This document shows, piece by piece, positions 32,287 through 42,059 of a stretch of 64,000 bases of DNA. The notes under the pieces were generated by a model. The model did not search any database. It was not told where the DNA came from and worked only from the letters and a program-made list of their open reading frames with translations. The position numbers and the translations under genes are program-made. Origin of the DNA: an uncultured Cellulophaga sp. (GTDB lineage Bacteria; Bacteroidota; Bacteroidia; Flavobacteriales; Flavobacteriaceae); the NCBI GenBank assembly GCA_947491225.1, contig CANLIE010000002.1:1-64000 (forward strand), read 5' to 3'. Every line of letters begins with the position of its first letter. Position 1 is the first letter of the stretch.

Positions 32287-35200
32287 TTATCCTTTTTGTT
32301 TTAAAATCCACTCTCTAGCATTTGTAAATGCTTCTAACCAAGGCGTAACTTCATCCTTACGGTCTGTTGGGTAATTTGCCCAGTTCCATTGGAACGTAGA
32401 ACGCTCTATATGTGGCATTGTCACCAAGTGTCTTCCTGTTTTATCACATAACATAGCAGTATTAAAATCACTGCCATTTGGATTTGCAGGATATCCCTCA
32501 TAACCATACGTAGAAACAATATTGTAGTCTTCTTTGTTTTGTGGCAAGCTAAATTTACCTTCACCGTGGCTAATCCAAACGCCTAATGTAGTGCCAGCTA
32601 AAGTAGAAAGCATTACAGAATTGTTTTCTTCAATTTTTACAGATGTAAAATTACTCTCGTGTTTATGAGAGTCGTTATACGTCATTTTTCCGTGTTGCTC
32701 GTGCTCTGGGTTAATAAGGTCTAACTCCATAAATAACTGACAACCGTTACAAATACCAATAGACAAGGTATCTTCTCTTTTAAAGAAGTTGTTTATTACT
32801 TTGTTGGCTTTTTCATTGTATTTAATGGCACCTGCCCAACCTTTTGCACTACCAAGTACATCTGAGTTAGAGAAACCACCAACGGCTCCTAAAAACTGAA
32901 TATTCTCTAGATTTTCTCGTCCCGATATTAAATCGGTCATATGCACATCTTTCACATCAAAACCAGCTAAATACATTGCATTTGCCATTTCACGCTCAGA
33001 ATTACTTCCTTTTTCACGTAAAATAGCTGCCTTTGGTCTTTCTCCGTTTACTATTGGCAACTTACCAGTAAAGTTAGCAGGGAAAGTGTATTGTAAAGGC
33101 TGATTTTTATAATTATCAAACCTGTCTTTAGCTAAATTATTTGCTGTTTGTTTATTGTCTAATAAGTATGATGTTTTGCTCCACGTATCTCTTAAAGAGG
33201 TTACGTTTAAGCCCATTTCCATACCATTGTTTTTGATGGTTAACGTAGCTTCTTCAACCACAGAACCAATTTTAATAGCAGTTACACCAGCGTTAGCAAA
33301 TAAAGCTTCTGCACTTACATCTGCTTGAAAAACAACACCAGCATTTTCAGCAAATAATAACTTTATAGTGTCTTCTTCGCCTAAAGCAGATAGGTCTATG
33401 TTGGCACCCAAATTAACATCAGCAAAACACATTTCTAATAAAGTTGTAATTAAACCACCCGAGGCAACATCATGTCCAGCATTAATTTTATCAGCTTTAA
33501 TAGCATCTTGTAATGTATTAAATACTGTTTTTACATAAGCAGCATCTGTAACATTTGGAGCACTATTTCCTATTTTATTTTGTGTTTGTGCAAAAGAAGA
33601 ACCACCTAATTTAAAGTTGTCTTTAGATAGGTTTATGTAATAAATAGCATTGTTGTTTTTTTGTAAAACAGGCTCTACTACTTGGTTAATATTGTTACAG
33701 TTTGCAGCAGCAGAAATAATTACTGTACCTGGAGCTATAACCTCTTCATCCTTATATTTTTGCTTCATAGAAAGCGAATCCTTACCAGTTGGTACGTTAA
33801 TGCCTAAAGCAATACTAAAGTCAGATACGGCTTGTACAGCTTCATACAAACGTGCATCTTCACCTTCGTTTTTACAAGGCCACATCCAGTTCGCAGATAA
33901 AGAAACAGATTGTAAACCATCTTTTAAAGGAGCCCAAACAATATTGGTTAAGGCCTCTGTAATACTATTTTTACTACCTGCAGCTGGGTCTATTAATCCT
34001 GAAATAGGAGAGTGTCCAATAGAAGTAGCAATACCTTCTTTACCTTTAAAATCTAATGCCATTACACCACAATTGTTTAATGGTAATTGTAATGGACCGG
34101 CACATTGTTGTTTGGCAACACGGCCACCAACACAACGGTCTACTTTATTTGTTAACCAGTCTTTAGAACCTACAGCTTCTAATTGTAAAACTTGCTCTAA
34201 ATAGTCGTGAAAAAATTCTAAAGAATAATTAGGGTTTTCATAATTACGCGTAACAGTTTTATCTGTTAGTATTGTTTTAGGAGAACTCCCAAACATATCT
34301 TCTAGAGCAAAATCCATAGGTTTTTCTCCTGTAGTTTTAGACTCAAATGTAAATCTATGGTTGTTTGTAACTTCACCAACCTCGTACATTGGAGAACGCT
34401 CACGTTCTGCAATGCGCTCTAGTAAGCCCATATCATCTTTGCCAATAACAAGACCCATACGTTCTTGAGATTCGTTACCTATAATTTCTTTAGCAGATAG
34501 TGTAGGGTCACCAACAGGTAATTTGTCTAAATCTATATGTCCGCCTGTATCTTCAACAAGTTCAGACAAACAGTTTAAGTGTCCGCCTGCACCATGATCG
34601 TGTATAGAAACAATAGGGTTTTCATCGCTTTCTACTAAACCACGAATAGCATTTGCTGCTCTTTTTTGCATTTCTGGATTAGAACGTTGCACTGCATTTA
34701 GTTCAATGCCAGAAGCAAATTCGCCTGTGTCTGCACTAGAAACAGCAGCGCCACCCATACCAATACGGTAATTGTCGCCACCAAGAATAACAATTTTGTT
34801 GCCCTCTTTAGGTTTGTCTTTTAAAGCTTGATTTTCTTTAGCGTATCCAATGCCACCAGCTTGCATAATAACTTTATCAAACCCAAGTTTACGAGCATCT
34901 TCTTGATGCTCAAAAGTTAAAACAGAACCCGTAATTAAAGGTTGTCCAAATTTGTTTCCAAAATCTGAAGCTCCGTTAGATGCTTTTATTAAAATATCCA
35001 TTGGTGTTTGGTACAGCCAAGGGCGTTCTTGCATTGCATTTTCCCATGGTCTATTTTCTTCTAACCTAGAGTAAGATGTCATATATACCGCAGTGCCAGC
35101 CAAAGGTAAAGAACCTTTACCACCTGCTAATCTGTCTCTAATTTCTCCTCCAGAACCGGTTGCAGCACCATTAAAAGGTTCTACTGTTGTTGGGAAATTA

Positions 35201-35946
35201 TGAGTTTCTGCTTTTAATGAAATAACAGAATTAAATTCTGACTCCTGATAAAAATCTGGTTTATCTGCTGTTTTAGGAGCAAACTGTGTTACAGTTGGGC
35301 CTTTTATAAAAGCAACATTGTCTTTATAAGCAGAAACAATATTATTAGGATTTTCTTGAGAAGTCTTCTTTATTAATTTAAATAGCGATGATGATTTTTC
35401 TTGGCCATCTATTACAAATGTGCCGTTGAATATTTTATGTCTACAGTGTTCTGAGTTTACTTGGCTAAAACCAAAAACCTCAGAATCTGTTAGTTTTCTT
35501 CCAATTTTAGTAGTGACACCTTCTAAATATGTAATTTCTTCATCATTTAAGGCTAAACCTTCTTGTTGGTTATACGCTGCTATATCATTAATTGGTAATA
35601 CTGCTTCTGGAGTACTATTAACTTTAAAAATATCTTGATTTAACTGTGCGTATTTTTGAGAAATCATTGGATCAAAATCTTTGGCATCTTCAGTAGAAGC
35701 AAAAAATTCTTCAATTCTAAAAATACCTTCTATACCCATATTCTGAGTAATTTCTGTGGCATTTGTACTCCAAGGCGTTATCATAGCAGCTCTTGGACCA
35801 ATAAAAAAGGCGTCTACAGACGCCGCATTTATTTTAGGATTGTTGCCAAAAAGCCAAGTTAACTTTATAATATCTTCCTGTGTAAGATTATTTTTGGTTT
35901 CTACAGCAAAAATTTTGCTGGTTTGGTCTCCGAAAAAGTGAATCAT
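32287..35946 (-). CDS. purL: Phosphoribosylformylglycinamidine synthase
   Basis: A 1219-residue single-chain FGAM synthase, the fourth step of purine synthesis (FGAR + glutamine + ATP to FGAM). I start at the ATG 35944-35946 (MIHFFGDQTSKIF); a longer frame to 35982 would begin inside a promoter-like element. The N-terminal and ATP-binding domains contain SVNSEHCRHKIFNG, LKAETHNFPTTVEPFNGAAT and GDNYRIGMGGAAVSS. The C-terminal glutaminase domain has GICNGCQLFMEL (nucleophile Cys), GVWISHGEGKF and TGRHLVTMPHIERSTFQWNW. The long, fused form is typical of proteobacteria and Bacteroidota. It stands alone here, followed by a terminator. Confidence 0.97.
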   Translation of the reverse strand: MIHFFGDQTSKIFAVETKNNLTQEDIIKLTWLFGNNPKINAASVDAFFIGPRAAMITPWSTNATEITQNMGIEGIFRIEEFFASTEDAKDFDPMISQKYAQLNQDIFKVNSTPEAVLPINDIAAYNQQEGLALNDEEITYLEGVTTKIGRKLTDSEVFGFSQVNSEHCRHKIFNGTFVIDGQEKSSSLFKLIKKTSQENPNNIVSAYKDNVAFIKGPTVTQFAPKTADKPDFYQESEFNSVISLKAETHNFPTTVEPFNGAATGSGGEIRDRLAGGKGSLPLAGTAVYMTSYSRLEENRPWENAMQERPWLYQTPMDILIKASNGASDFGNKFGQPLITGSVLTFEHQEDARKLGFDKVIMQAGGIGYAKENQALKDKPKEGNKIVILGGDNYRIGMGGAAVSSADTGEFASGIELNAVQRSNPEMQKRAANAIRGLVESDENPIVSIHDHGAGGHLNCLSELVEDTGGHIDLDKLPVGDPTLSAKEIIGNESQERMGLVIGKDDMGLLERIAERERSPMYEVGEVTNNHRFTFESKTTGEKPMDFALEDMFGSSPKTILTDKTVTRNYENPNYSLEFFHDYLEQVLQLEAVGSKDWLTNKVDRCVGGRVAKQQCAGPLQLPLNNCGVMALDFKGKEGIATSIGHSPISGLIDPAAGSKNSITEALTNIVWAPLKDGLQSVSLSANWMWPCKNEGEDARLYEAVQAVSDFSIALGINVPTGKDSLSMKQKYKDEEVIAPGTVIISAAANCNNINQVVEPVLQKNNNAIYYINLSKDNFKLGGSSFAQTQNKIGNSAPNVTDAAYVKTVFNTLQDAIKADKINAGHDVASGGLITTLLEMCFADVNLGANIDLSALGEEDTIKLLFAENAGVVFQADVSAEALFANAGVTAIKIGSVVEEATLTIKNNGMEMGLNVTSLRDTWSKTSYLLDNKQTANNLAKDRFDNYKNQPLQYTFPANFTGKLPIVNGERPKAAILREKGSNSEREMANAMYLAGFDVKDVHMTDLISGRENLENIQFLGAVGGFSNSDVLGSAKGWAGAIKYNEKANKVINNFFKREDTLSIGICNGCQLFMELDLINPEHEQHGKMTYNDSHKHESNFTSVKIEENNSVMLSTLAGTTLGVWISHGEGKFSLPQNKEDYNIVSTYGYEGYPANPNGSDFNTAMLCDKTGRHLVTMPHIERSTFQWNWANYPTDRKDEVTPWLEAFTNAREWILKQKG

Positions 35947-35979
35947 TGTAGCTCTTGTGTTGTTTTGTTTAACAAGCCA

Positions 35980-35987
35980 CAAATTTA
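35980..35987 (-). promoter_or_regulatory. Probable -7 element of the purL promoter
   Basis: On the minus strand, TAAATTTG matches TAnnTTTG and lies about 33 bases before the purL ATG. A TTG is found 23 bases upstream of it, longer than the usual 19. It overlaps the extended purL frame, which supports the shorter start. Confidence 0.5.
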
Positions 35988-36154
35988 CGATTTTTAAGTG
36001 TATTTTTTTGCAAGAATAGTTAACAGTTTTATGGGGTAATTGTTAATTTCTCAGCATAGATATATTGATGTCATTTACTGAGAATTGTTTGAAGTGAGAG
36101 TGCGGAAACTGATTTTTACTTCTTGATAACAGCATATGTTTCTTTTCTTAGTAA

Positions 36155-37366
36155 TTACTTTTTCTCTAATAGTGCCATATAAAACCCATCATAACCAGAG
36201 TCAGATGCATATATCTTTTTTTCTTTTGTAAGTGTAAAGTCTTTACCTGCTTCAGATGCTAAAAATGTCATAACTTGTTCATTGTTTTCTTGTGGTAAAA
36301 TAGAACAAGTTGCATACACCAATTTTCCACCATCTTTTACAATTCTACTATAACTTTGTAAGATTTCTTGTTGTGTTTTGGTAATTTTTTCTAAAAACTC
36401 TGGCTGTAATTTCCATTTGGCATCTGGATTTCTTTTTAGTACGCCAAGACCAGTACACGGAGCATCTATTAAAACTCTGTCTGCACTATTATATAGTTTT
36501 TTAATGACCTTGGTAGAATCTATTTCTCTAGTTTCAATATTATGAGCACCGTCTCTTTTAGCACGTCTTTTTAATTCTTTTAATTTATTACCATATATGT
36601 CTAGAGCAATTAGTTGTCCTTTGTTTTGCATTAATGCTGCAATGTGTAAGGACTTTCCACCAGCACCAGCACATGTATCTACAATACGTTGCCCTGGTTG
36701 TACCTCTAAAAATTGACCCACCAATTGGGATGATGCATCTTGCATTTCAAACATTCCCTTTTTAAATGCTTCTGTTCTAAAAACATTGGCTCGTTCTTCT
36801 AATACCAATGCATCTGGGTATCCTTTTAAAAAATTGACAACAATGTTTTCTTCTAATAATGCTTTTTGCAACTCTTCTTTTGTTGTTTTTAAAGTATTAA
36901 CACGTAAAACAACACTTGCTTGCTTATTTAAGGCATTAATTTCTTTGTTCCACTTTTTTTCACCTAATGCTTTAACTCCTAAGTCATCTATCCAATCAGG
37001 TATAGATTCTTTGAACTTCCTTATTTTTGATAATTCATCAAACTTACCCTTTATTCTTCTTGTAGGGGTTGGTTCAATTTGTTTCCAATCTGGTAATTCT
37101 ATGCCTTTTAATACAGCCCAAACTGCCCAAATCCTAAATAAATTAGCTCTGCTAAATGGGGCTTTAACTTCTGCAATTTCTGTATATAAACGTTTCCAGC
37201 GTACAATGTCATACGTTGTTTCTGCTATAAACCTTCTATCTTTAGCTCCCCATCGCTTATCAAACTTTAAAACTTTTTCTACTACTTTATCAGCATATTC
37301 ACCTTCATTAAAAATAAGGTTTAATGCATCTACTACGGCAAATACTAAATTTCTATGTAATTTCAT
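36155..37366 (-). CDS. RsmB/NOP-type rRNA cytosine methyltransferase
   Basis: A 403-residue SAM-dependent RNA m5C methyltransferase. An N-terminal NusB-like region (about 1-130) is followed by the methyltransferase core: GQRIVDTCAGAGGKSLHIAA (SAM motif I), LIALDIYGNKLKELKRRAKR, DAPCTGLGVLKRNPDAKW with a motif IV cysteine, and YATCSILPQENN with the motif VI catalytic cysteine. Both cysteines required by the two-Cys mechanism are present. RsmB-like proteins modify C967 of 16S rRNA in E. coli; the exact target here is inferred. It is transcribed on its own. Confidence 0.9.
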   Translation of the reverse strand: MKLHRNLVFAVVDALNLIFNEGEYADKVVEKVLKFDKRWGAKDRRFIAETTYDIVRWKRLYTEIAEVKAPFSRANLFRIWAVWAVLKGIELPDWKQIEPTPTRRIKGKFDELSKIRKFKESIPDWIDDLGVKALGEKKWNKEINALNKQASVVLRVNTLKTTKEELQKALLEENIVVNFLKGYPDALVLEERANVFRTEAFKKGMFEMQDASSQLVGQFLEVQPGQRIVDTCAGAGGKSLHIAALMQNKGQLIALDIYGNKLKELKRRAKRDGAHNIETREIDSTKVIKKLYNSADRVLIDAPCTGLGVLKRNPDAKWKLQPEFLEKITKTQQEILQSYSRIVKDGGKLVYATCSILPQENNEQVMTFLASEAGKDFTLTKEKKIYASDSGYDGFYMALLEKK

Positions 37367-37575
37367 ATATTAATTTATTTAATTTCTAAATGCTATATAC
37401 ATTTAGGAATATCTCAAAAAATTTATCTTCATTTGTATGAATTTTAATTAATAAAAATTCACACTCTTTCGGTTTTAAAAAAATATGGCTGCAAAGGTAT
37501 TGTTTTAGAAAGGAATACACTTATTTTTGAGAAAATATATATAGGGATATATACTACAATCTTAAAATTATAAAA

Positions 37576-38604
37576 ATGAAAAATATAATATTATTAGTTT
37601 GTTGTTTTGCGCTTTTCTCTTGTGAAAAGAAGAAAGAGAAGCGGTCATTCACTAATGTTACAGTTGAAACTATTTTTTCTGATTCTTTAAGTATACGTGC
37701 CATAGAGGTAATGGATGGTAGTTTGGCTTTTGCAGCCAATAGAGGTGTTTTTGGTACGGTGGATTTAAGTAATAATGTTGTAAGAACAAGTGTTCAGATG
37801 AACGATAGTATTTTGCCAGAATTTAGGTCTGTGGCACATACAGACACTGATTTTTTTATGTTATCCGTTGCCAACCCAGCTTTATTGTATAAAACGGGTA
37901 GTCATGGGCAAATGGAACTGGTTTATAAAGAAGAAGATGAGGCAGTTTTTTATGATGCTATGAAGTTTTGGAATAATAAAGAAGGTATTGCTATTGGTGA
38001 TAGCATGAACGGATGTCTTTCTATTATTATCACAAGAGATGGGGGGGAAACATGGAATAAATTGTCTTGCTCTCAATTGCCCAAAGGAATTGAAGGTGAA
38101 GGTGCTTTTGCTGCTAGTAATACCAATATTGCAATTGTAGGAAATAAAATATGGATTGCAACAACTAAGGGACGTATCTATTTTTCTGGTGATAAAGGAA
38201 ATCAGTGGAAATTATTTGAGACTCCAGTCACGGGACTTGGTGATGCTCACGGTATTTATTCGTTAGATTTTTATGATGAAAATATTGGGTTTGCTATTGG
38301 TGGAGATTATACAAAACCACAAGAGAATAAAAAAAACAAGGCTTTTACGACTGATGGGGGAAAAACATGGAATTTAGTAGCAGAAGGTATGGAACCTGAT
38401 TATAAGAGTTGCGTGCAGTTTGTACCCAACGGAGGAGGATATGAGTTGGTAGCAGTTGGATTTACAGGAATATCTTATACAAAGGATATGGGAGAGACTT
38501 GGACTGAGTTATCTGACGAACCTTTTTATACTATACGTTTTATAAATGACAGTATTGCTTACGCTGCTGGAAAGGATAGAATATCTAAATTGATTTTTAA
38601 ATAA
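37576..38604 (+). CDS. BNR/YCF48-like beta-propeller lipoprotein
   Basis: A 342-residue lipoprotein: the signal LLVCCFALFSC has a lipobox, with Cys16 as the likely lipidated residue. The mature part consists of BNR/YCF48-like propeller blades with recurring Asp-box-like turns: ITRDGGETWNKLSC, FSGDKGNQWKLFETPV, TDGGKTWNLVAEGM, YTKDMGETWTELSDEP. These are the tryptophan-ending turns of the BNR repeat. Homologues are often labelled oxidoreductase without proof. It is convergent with the ECF-sigma partner genes and is followed by a bidirectional terminator. Confidence 0.85.
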   Translation: MKNIILLVCCFALFSCEKKKEKRSFTNVTVETIFSDSLSIRAIEVMDGSLAFAANRGVFGTVDLSNNVVRTSVQMNDSILPEFRSVAHTDTDFFMLSVANPALLYKTGSHGQMELVYKEEDEAVFYDAMKFWNNKEGIAIGDSMNGCLSIIITRDGGETWNKLSCSQLPKGIEGEGAFAASNTNIAIVGNKIWIATTKGRIYFSGDKGNQWKLFETPVTGLGDAHGIYSLDFYDENIGFAIGGDYTKPQENKKNKAFTTDGGKTWNLVAEGMEPDYKSCVQFVPNGGGYELVAVGFTGISYTKDMGETWTELSDEPFYTIRFINDSIAYAAGKDRISKLIFK

Positions 38605-38640
38605 AGAAAGGAAAGCTTTTAGCTCTCCTCTCTTTATTTT
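38601..38640. terminator. Bidirectional terminator between convergent genes
   Basis: ATAAAGAAAGGAAAGCT (38601-38617) and AGCTCTCCTCTCTTTAT (38621-38637) pair around TTT, with two A/G mismatches that become G-U pairs on the minus-strand RNA. A T run follows in the plus direction and an A/T tail in the other. It separates the lipoprotein gene from the sigma-operon partner gene. Confidence 0.75.
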
Positions 38641-39083
38641 TTAGTTTTTCTACCTCTGTGTCTGTATTGGCGTATAAGCCGGCGTCTAAAATCTTCTTCT
38701 ACACGGATAAGTTTGTATGTTTTTCCATACGTTAGAACTTTGCTTATCTTAGCATAATACTTTTTGCTAAGGTCTATTTTTTCTTTTTCAAAATCTAGAT
38801 AAGTTTCTAATAAATATTTGGAGTCTGCCTCAGATAAGTTATCATAATCATATTTACTCCTTTTTGTTTTTTGATTCTCATATAGTTTATGAAGCTCATT
38901 TTCGTAAGTATCATAAATTGGCCAAAAATCCTTAGCTTCTTTACTAGATAAACTTAATTTTTCTGTAAAAAAGGCAACCTTTAATGACTTTATTTTTTCC
39001 CAGTGACCTTTATTTTGTCCATAGGATAATATAGTTCCTATAAAAAAAACAAAAATCATTATTATTTTACATAGGTTATTCAT
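38634..39083 (-). CDS. Secreted sensor-like partner of the ECF sigma operon
   Basis: A 149-residue secreted protein (signal about 1-22). The mature part is helical and highly charged, with a Spy/CpxP-like run: FFTEKLSLSSKEAKDFWPIY, YENELHKLYENQKTKRSKYD, LSEADSKYLLETYLDFEKEK. It ends in a basic tail (RRRLIRQYRHRGRKTKK). Homologues in Flavobacteriaceae are annotated as sensors of ECF-type sigma factors; no experimental proof is known to me. The start codon lies inside the end of the putative anti-sigma gene (8-base overlap), so the three genes 40179-38634 form one coupled operon. Confidence 0.75.
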   Translation of the reverse strand: MNNLCKIIMIFVFFIGTILSYGQNKGHWEKIKSLKVAFFTEKLSLSSKEAKDFWPIYDTYENELHKLYENQKTKRSKYDYDNLSEADSKYLLETYLDFEKEKIDLSKKYYAKISKVLTYGKTYKLIRVEEDFRRRLIRQYRHRGRKTKK

Positions 39084-39603
39084 AATCTTCTTTGTATAAT
39101 TCTTGTATATCTATACCAGTACTAGATTCCAAATAGTTTATAATTTGTTCTTCATTTATTTTTGTGTCAATAATGTCTGTTACTTCTATTTCCATATCTT
39201 CTATAGGAAGCATTTGAGCTAAATCATATGTAGAGAAGTTAAAATCTGTTTTATTAAAATAATTTTCTATTTCTGAGTTTGCTATGTCCTGAAAAGATAG
39301 GGTAGTGCTAGTAGTAAGATTAGAAATAATACTTGCAAAAAACAAAAGGACAGCGACCACTGCTATAGCTAAATAGTATTTTCTTTTAGATAAATTTAGT
39401 TTAACTATTTTTACTTCTTCAGCAGCACTTATTTTAGTAACCACATTTTCATATACACTTTTAAAGTAATCATTAGGTACTGTAAAACCTTGATTTTTAG
39501 GAATAAAAGTATTTTGATTTATCTTGTCATTAACTCTTTCGGGGAGTTTTTCAAAATAATTATTAGGCACTTTAAAACCACTATTTTTTGGTAAAATTTT
39601 CAT
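39076..39603 (-). CDS. Putative membrane anti-sigma factor
   Basis: A 175-residue protein with one membrane span at about 76-94 (KYYLAIAVVAVLLFFASIIS). The cytoplasmic N-terminus holds two near-identical motifs 30 residues apart, KNSGFKVPNNYFEKLPERV (7-25) and KNQGFTVPNDYFKSVYENV (37-55). The periplasmic part is acidic (DMEIEVTDIIDTKINEEQII). Its position between an ECF sigma gene and a secreted partner gene supports an anti-sigma role; it has no zinc-binding Cys/His cluster. The duplicated VPN-YF motif is probably the sigma-binding element, an inference from position and repetition. Confidence 0.75.
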   Translation of the reverse strand: MKILPKNSGFKVPNNYFEKLPERVNDKINQNTFIPKNQGFTVPNDYFKSVYENVVTKISAAEEVKIVKLNLSKRKYYLAIAVVAVLLFFASIISNLTTSTTLSFQDIANSEIENYFNKTDFNFSTYDLAQMLPIEDMEIEVTDIIDTKINEEQIINYLESSTGIDIQELYKEDYE

Positions 39604-39636
39604 ACTTTTAGTTTGACTATCAATACTTTAAAAGGT

Positions 39637-40179
39637 TTAATTGTTTTTTAAAAAATGTTCAACTTTTTTTACTGCTTGATGATATGAGGCTTTTAAACCT
39701 CCAACTGATGTGCCTAGTATTTCTGAGATTTCATTGTACTTTAATTCATCAAAATATTTCATATTAAATACTAATCTTTGTTTTTCTGGTAATATAGCAA
39801 TTGCATTTTGTAATTTAAGTTGTATTTCATCACCTTCAAAGTAAACATCAGATTCTAGGTTTTCTAATAATAAGCTTTGTAACTCTTCACTGGTAACACC
39901 TAATAACTTTGATTTTGATTTTAAAAATGTTAATGCCTCATTAGTTGCTATACGGTAGATCCAAGAAAAAAGTTTGCTGTCTTCTTTAAAATTATGAATG
40001 TTTTTATACACTTTTATAAAAGTGTTTTGCAACACATCATCTGCATCATTATGGTCTAAAACTATTTTACGGATATGCCAATAGAGTCTTACCTTATATG
40101 CATCTACTAAAACCTCAAAAGCTTTGGCTTGAGAGTCTTTTTGTTTTAATTGGCGTACTAAGATTTCTTCGGCTACCAA
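39637..40179 (-). CDS. ECF RNA polymerase sigma factor, second in window
   Basis: A 180-residue ECF sigma factor. Region 2 is KVRLYWHIRKIVLDHNDADD...VLQNTFIKVYKNIHNFKEDS...FSWIYRIATNEALTFLKSK, and region 4 is LPEKQRLVFNMKYFDELKY followed by NEISEILGTSVGGLKASYHQ, a helix-turn-helix. Translation probably begins at a TTG (40177-40179). No ATG is available before an upstream in-frame TAG, and five in-frame codons before the TTG would add IDNDL, a pattern common at ECF N-termini. The true start might therefore be an unusual ATA at 40189-40191. It heads the operon with its anti-sigma and secreted partner. Confidence 0.9.
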   Translation of the reverse strand: MVAEEILVRQLKQKDSQAKAFEVLVDAYKVRLYWHIRKIVLDHNDADDVLQNTFIKVYKNIHNFKEDSKLFSWIYRIATNEALTFLKSKSKLLGVTSEELQSLLLENLESDVYFEGDEIQLKLQNAIAILPEKQRLVFNMKYFDELKYNEISEILGTSVGGLKASYHQAVKKVEHFLKNN

Positions 40180-40229
40180 ATCATTGTCTATTTTCTATTT
40201 AGACCATTATGAACACAAATGGTTTAATG

Positions 40230-42059
40230 TTATGCGTCAAAAGATTGCATTTCTACAAGTTTTTTATATACTCCATTGGCTGCAATTAACTCTGAATGTG
40301 ATCCTTGTTCCACAATTTCGCCTTTTTGAAGTACCACTATGTTATCTGCGCTTTGTATGGTAGAAAGCCTGTGTGCAATAACAATGGAAGTTCTGTTTTG
40401 CATCATTTTTTCTAACGCATCTTGCACTAAACGCTCGCTTTCTGTATCTAACGCAGAAGTAGCTTCATCTAAAATCATAATTGGAGGGTTTTTAAGAACC
40501 GCTCTTGCTATGGATAAACGTTGTTTTTGTCCACCACTTAATTTATTGCCACTATCACCAATGTTAGTATCATAACCATTTGGTTGCTCCATTATAAAGT
40601 TATGTGCATTAGCAATTTTAGCTGCATCAATTATTTCTTCATCCGTAGCATTTATTTTCCCTAATGCAATATTGTTTTTAATACTATCATTAAACAATAT
40701 GGAATCTTGTGTAACCAGACCCATTAAATCTCTGAGCGATTTTTTTGTTAAATCTTTAATATTATCGCCATCAATTTCTATAACTCCTTCATTTACATCA
40801 TAAAAACGTGTGACCAAGTTTGCTAATGTACTTTTTCCGCTACCAGACTGACCAACCAAAGCAACTGTTTTTCCTTTGGGAACTGTAAGATTAAAGTTTT
40901 TTAACACATAATCATCATCATATTTAAAGGAAATATTTTTTAGTTTTATGTCACTGGTAAATGTTTCTTTTACTTTGGCATTTTCTTTCTCTACTATAGG
41001 ATTTTCAGTCTCTAAAATTTCTAATACACGTTCTGCTGCTGCATTTCCTTTTTTAACACCGTAAGATGCTTTGCTCATAGCTTTGGCGGGTGTTAATATT
41101 TGATAAGCTAGAGTCATATAAGTAATAAAAAGCTCTGGTTCTAAAGTTTTATCAACCAAAACCATTTGTCCGCCATACCATAATAGTATACCAATTACAC
41201 CAATACCTAAAAACTCACTTGCAGGTGATGCAAGATTTTGTCTATTTAATAAACTATTAGAAAACTTAAAAAATCTATGGGTCGATTTTTGAAACGTACC
41301 AGCAAAAGTTTTTTCAGCATTAAATGCTTTTATAACGCGTAGCCCTCCTAAAGTTTCTTCTAAAATTGACAAAAAAGTACCTTGCTCTTTTTGTACTTTA
41401 TCAGATTTCTTTTTTAATGATTTACCTATTATTGAAATTAAAAAACCAGAAATAGGAAGAAAAATAAACACAAATAAAGTTAGTTGTGCGCTAAAAGTAA
41501 GCATTGCTGCAATTGTGAAAAGAATAGTTAAAGGTTCTCTTACTATTAATTCTAATACAGATAAAAATGAGTGTTGAATTTCTAACACATCTGATGTTAT
41601 TCTGGCAATGGTATCTCCTTTTCTTTTTTCTGAATAATAAGATATTGGTAACTCTACAGTTTTATTATACAAAGCATTTCTTAAATCTTTTAAAACTCCA
41701 TTTCTTAAAAACGTAATAAAATACATAGCCAAATAACCAAATACATTTTTTAAGAAAAACATACCTATAACCAATCCAACCATTAGCATTAGCGCATCTC
41801 CTTGGTTGTTGCTACCAATATTTTGTGTAATGTAGTAGTTTAAATAATTTATAGTATAATCTTTAATTTCTGTAATTCCTGTCCATTCTGGAGCTACAGT
41901 AATAGATTCTGTTTGCCCAAAAAGAACGGCTAACATTGGAAATAAAGAAATCATTGCTAGTGTACTAAACAGGGCGTAAAGTATATTGGCTATTATGTTT
42001 AGTATTGCATACTTTTTGTAAGGTTTTGCAAAAACTAATATTTTCTTAAAGTAATTCAT
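40230..42059 (-). CDS. ABC exporter, MsbA/lipid-type permease-ATPase
   Basis: A 609-residue half-transporter. Six membrane helices occupy about 15-340 (NIIANILYALFSTLAMISLF, LMVGLVIGMFFLKNVFGYLA and later spans), followed by a nucleotide-binding domain. That domain has Walker A GQSGSGKST, signature LSGGQKQR, Walker B IMILDEATSAL and a switch histidine IVIAHRLST. It is typical of MsbA/lipid-A or multidrug exporters; the substrate is not proven. The ATG shares one base with the stop codon of the upstream phosphomutase gene (TAATG), indicating translational coupling within the glycosyltransferase-mutase-transporter operon. That supports an envelope polysaccharide or lipid role. Confidence 0.9.
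   Translation of the reverse strand: MNYFKKILVFAKPYKKYAILNIIANILYALFSTLAMISLFPMLAVLFGQTESITVAPEWTGITEIKDYTINYLNYYITQNIGSNNQGDALMLMVGLVIGMFFLKNVFGYLAMYFITFLRNGVLKDLRNALYNKTVELPISYYSEKRKGDTIARITSDVLEIQHSFLSVLELIVREPLTILFTIAAMLTFSAQLTLFVFIFLPISGFLISIIGKSLKKKSDKVQKEQGTFLSILEETLGGLRVIKAFNAEKTFAGTFQKSTHRFFKFSNSLLNRQNLASPASEFLGIGVIGILLWYGGQMVLVDKTLEPELFITYMTLAYQILTPAKAMSKASYGVKKGNAAAERVLEILETENPIVEKENAKVKETFTSDIKLKNISFKYDDDYVLKNFNLTVPKGKTVALVGQSGSGKSTLANLVTRFYDVNEGVIEIDGDNIKDLTKKSLRDLMGLVTQDSILFNDSIKNNIALGKINATDEEIIDAAKIANAHNFIMEQPNGYDTNIGDSGNKLSGGQKQRLSIARAVLKNPPIMILDEATSALDTESERLVQDALEKMMQNRTSIVIAHRLSTIQSADNIVVLQKGEIVEQGSHSELIAANGVYKKLVEMQSFDA

Noticed and set aside
33650-34204. 184-codon open frame on the plus strand inside purL
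   Set aside because: It is fully antisense to a strongly conserved purL and has no family resemblance or start context; a shadow frame.
36786-37373. 195-codon plus-strand frame opposite the RsmB-like gene
   Set aside because: Antisense to conserved methyltransferase sequence, with no recognisable product.
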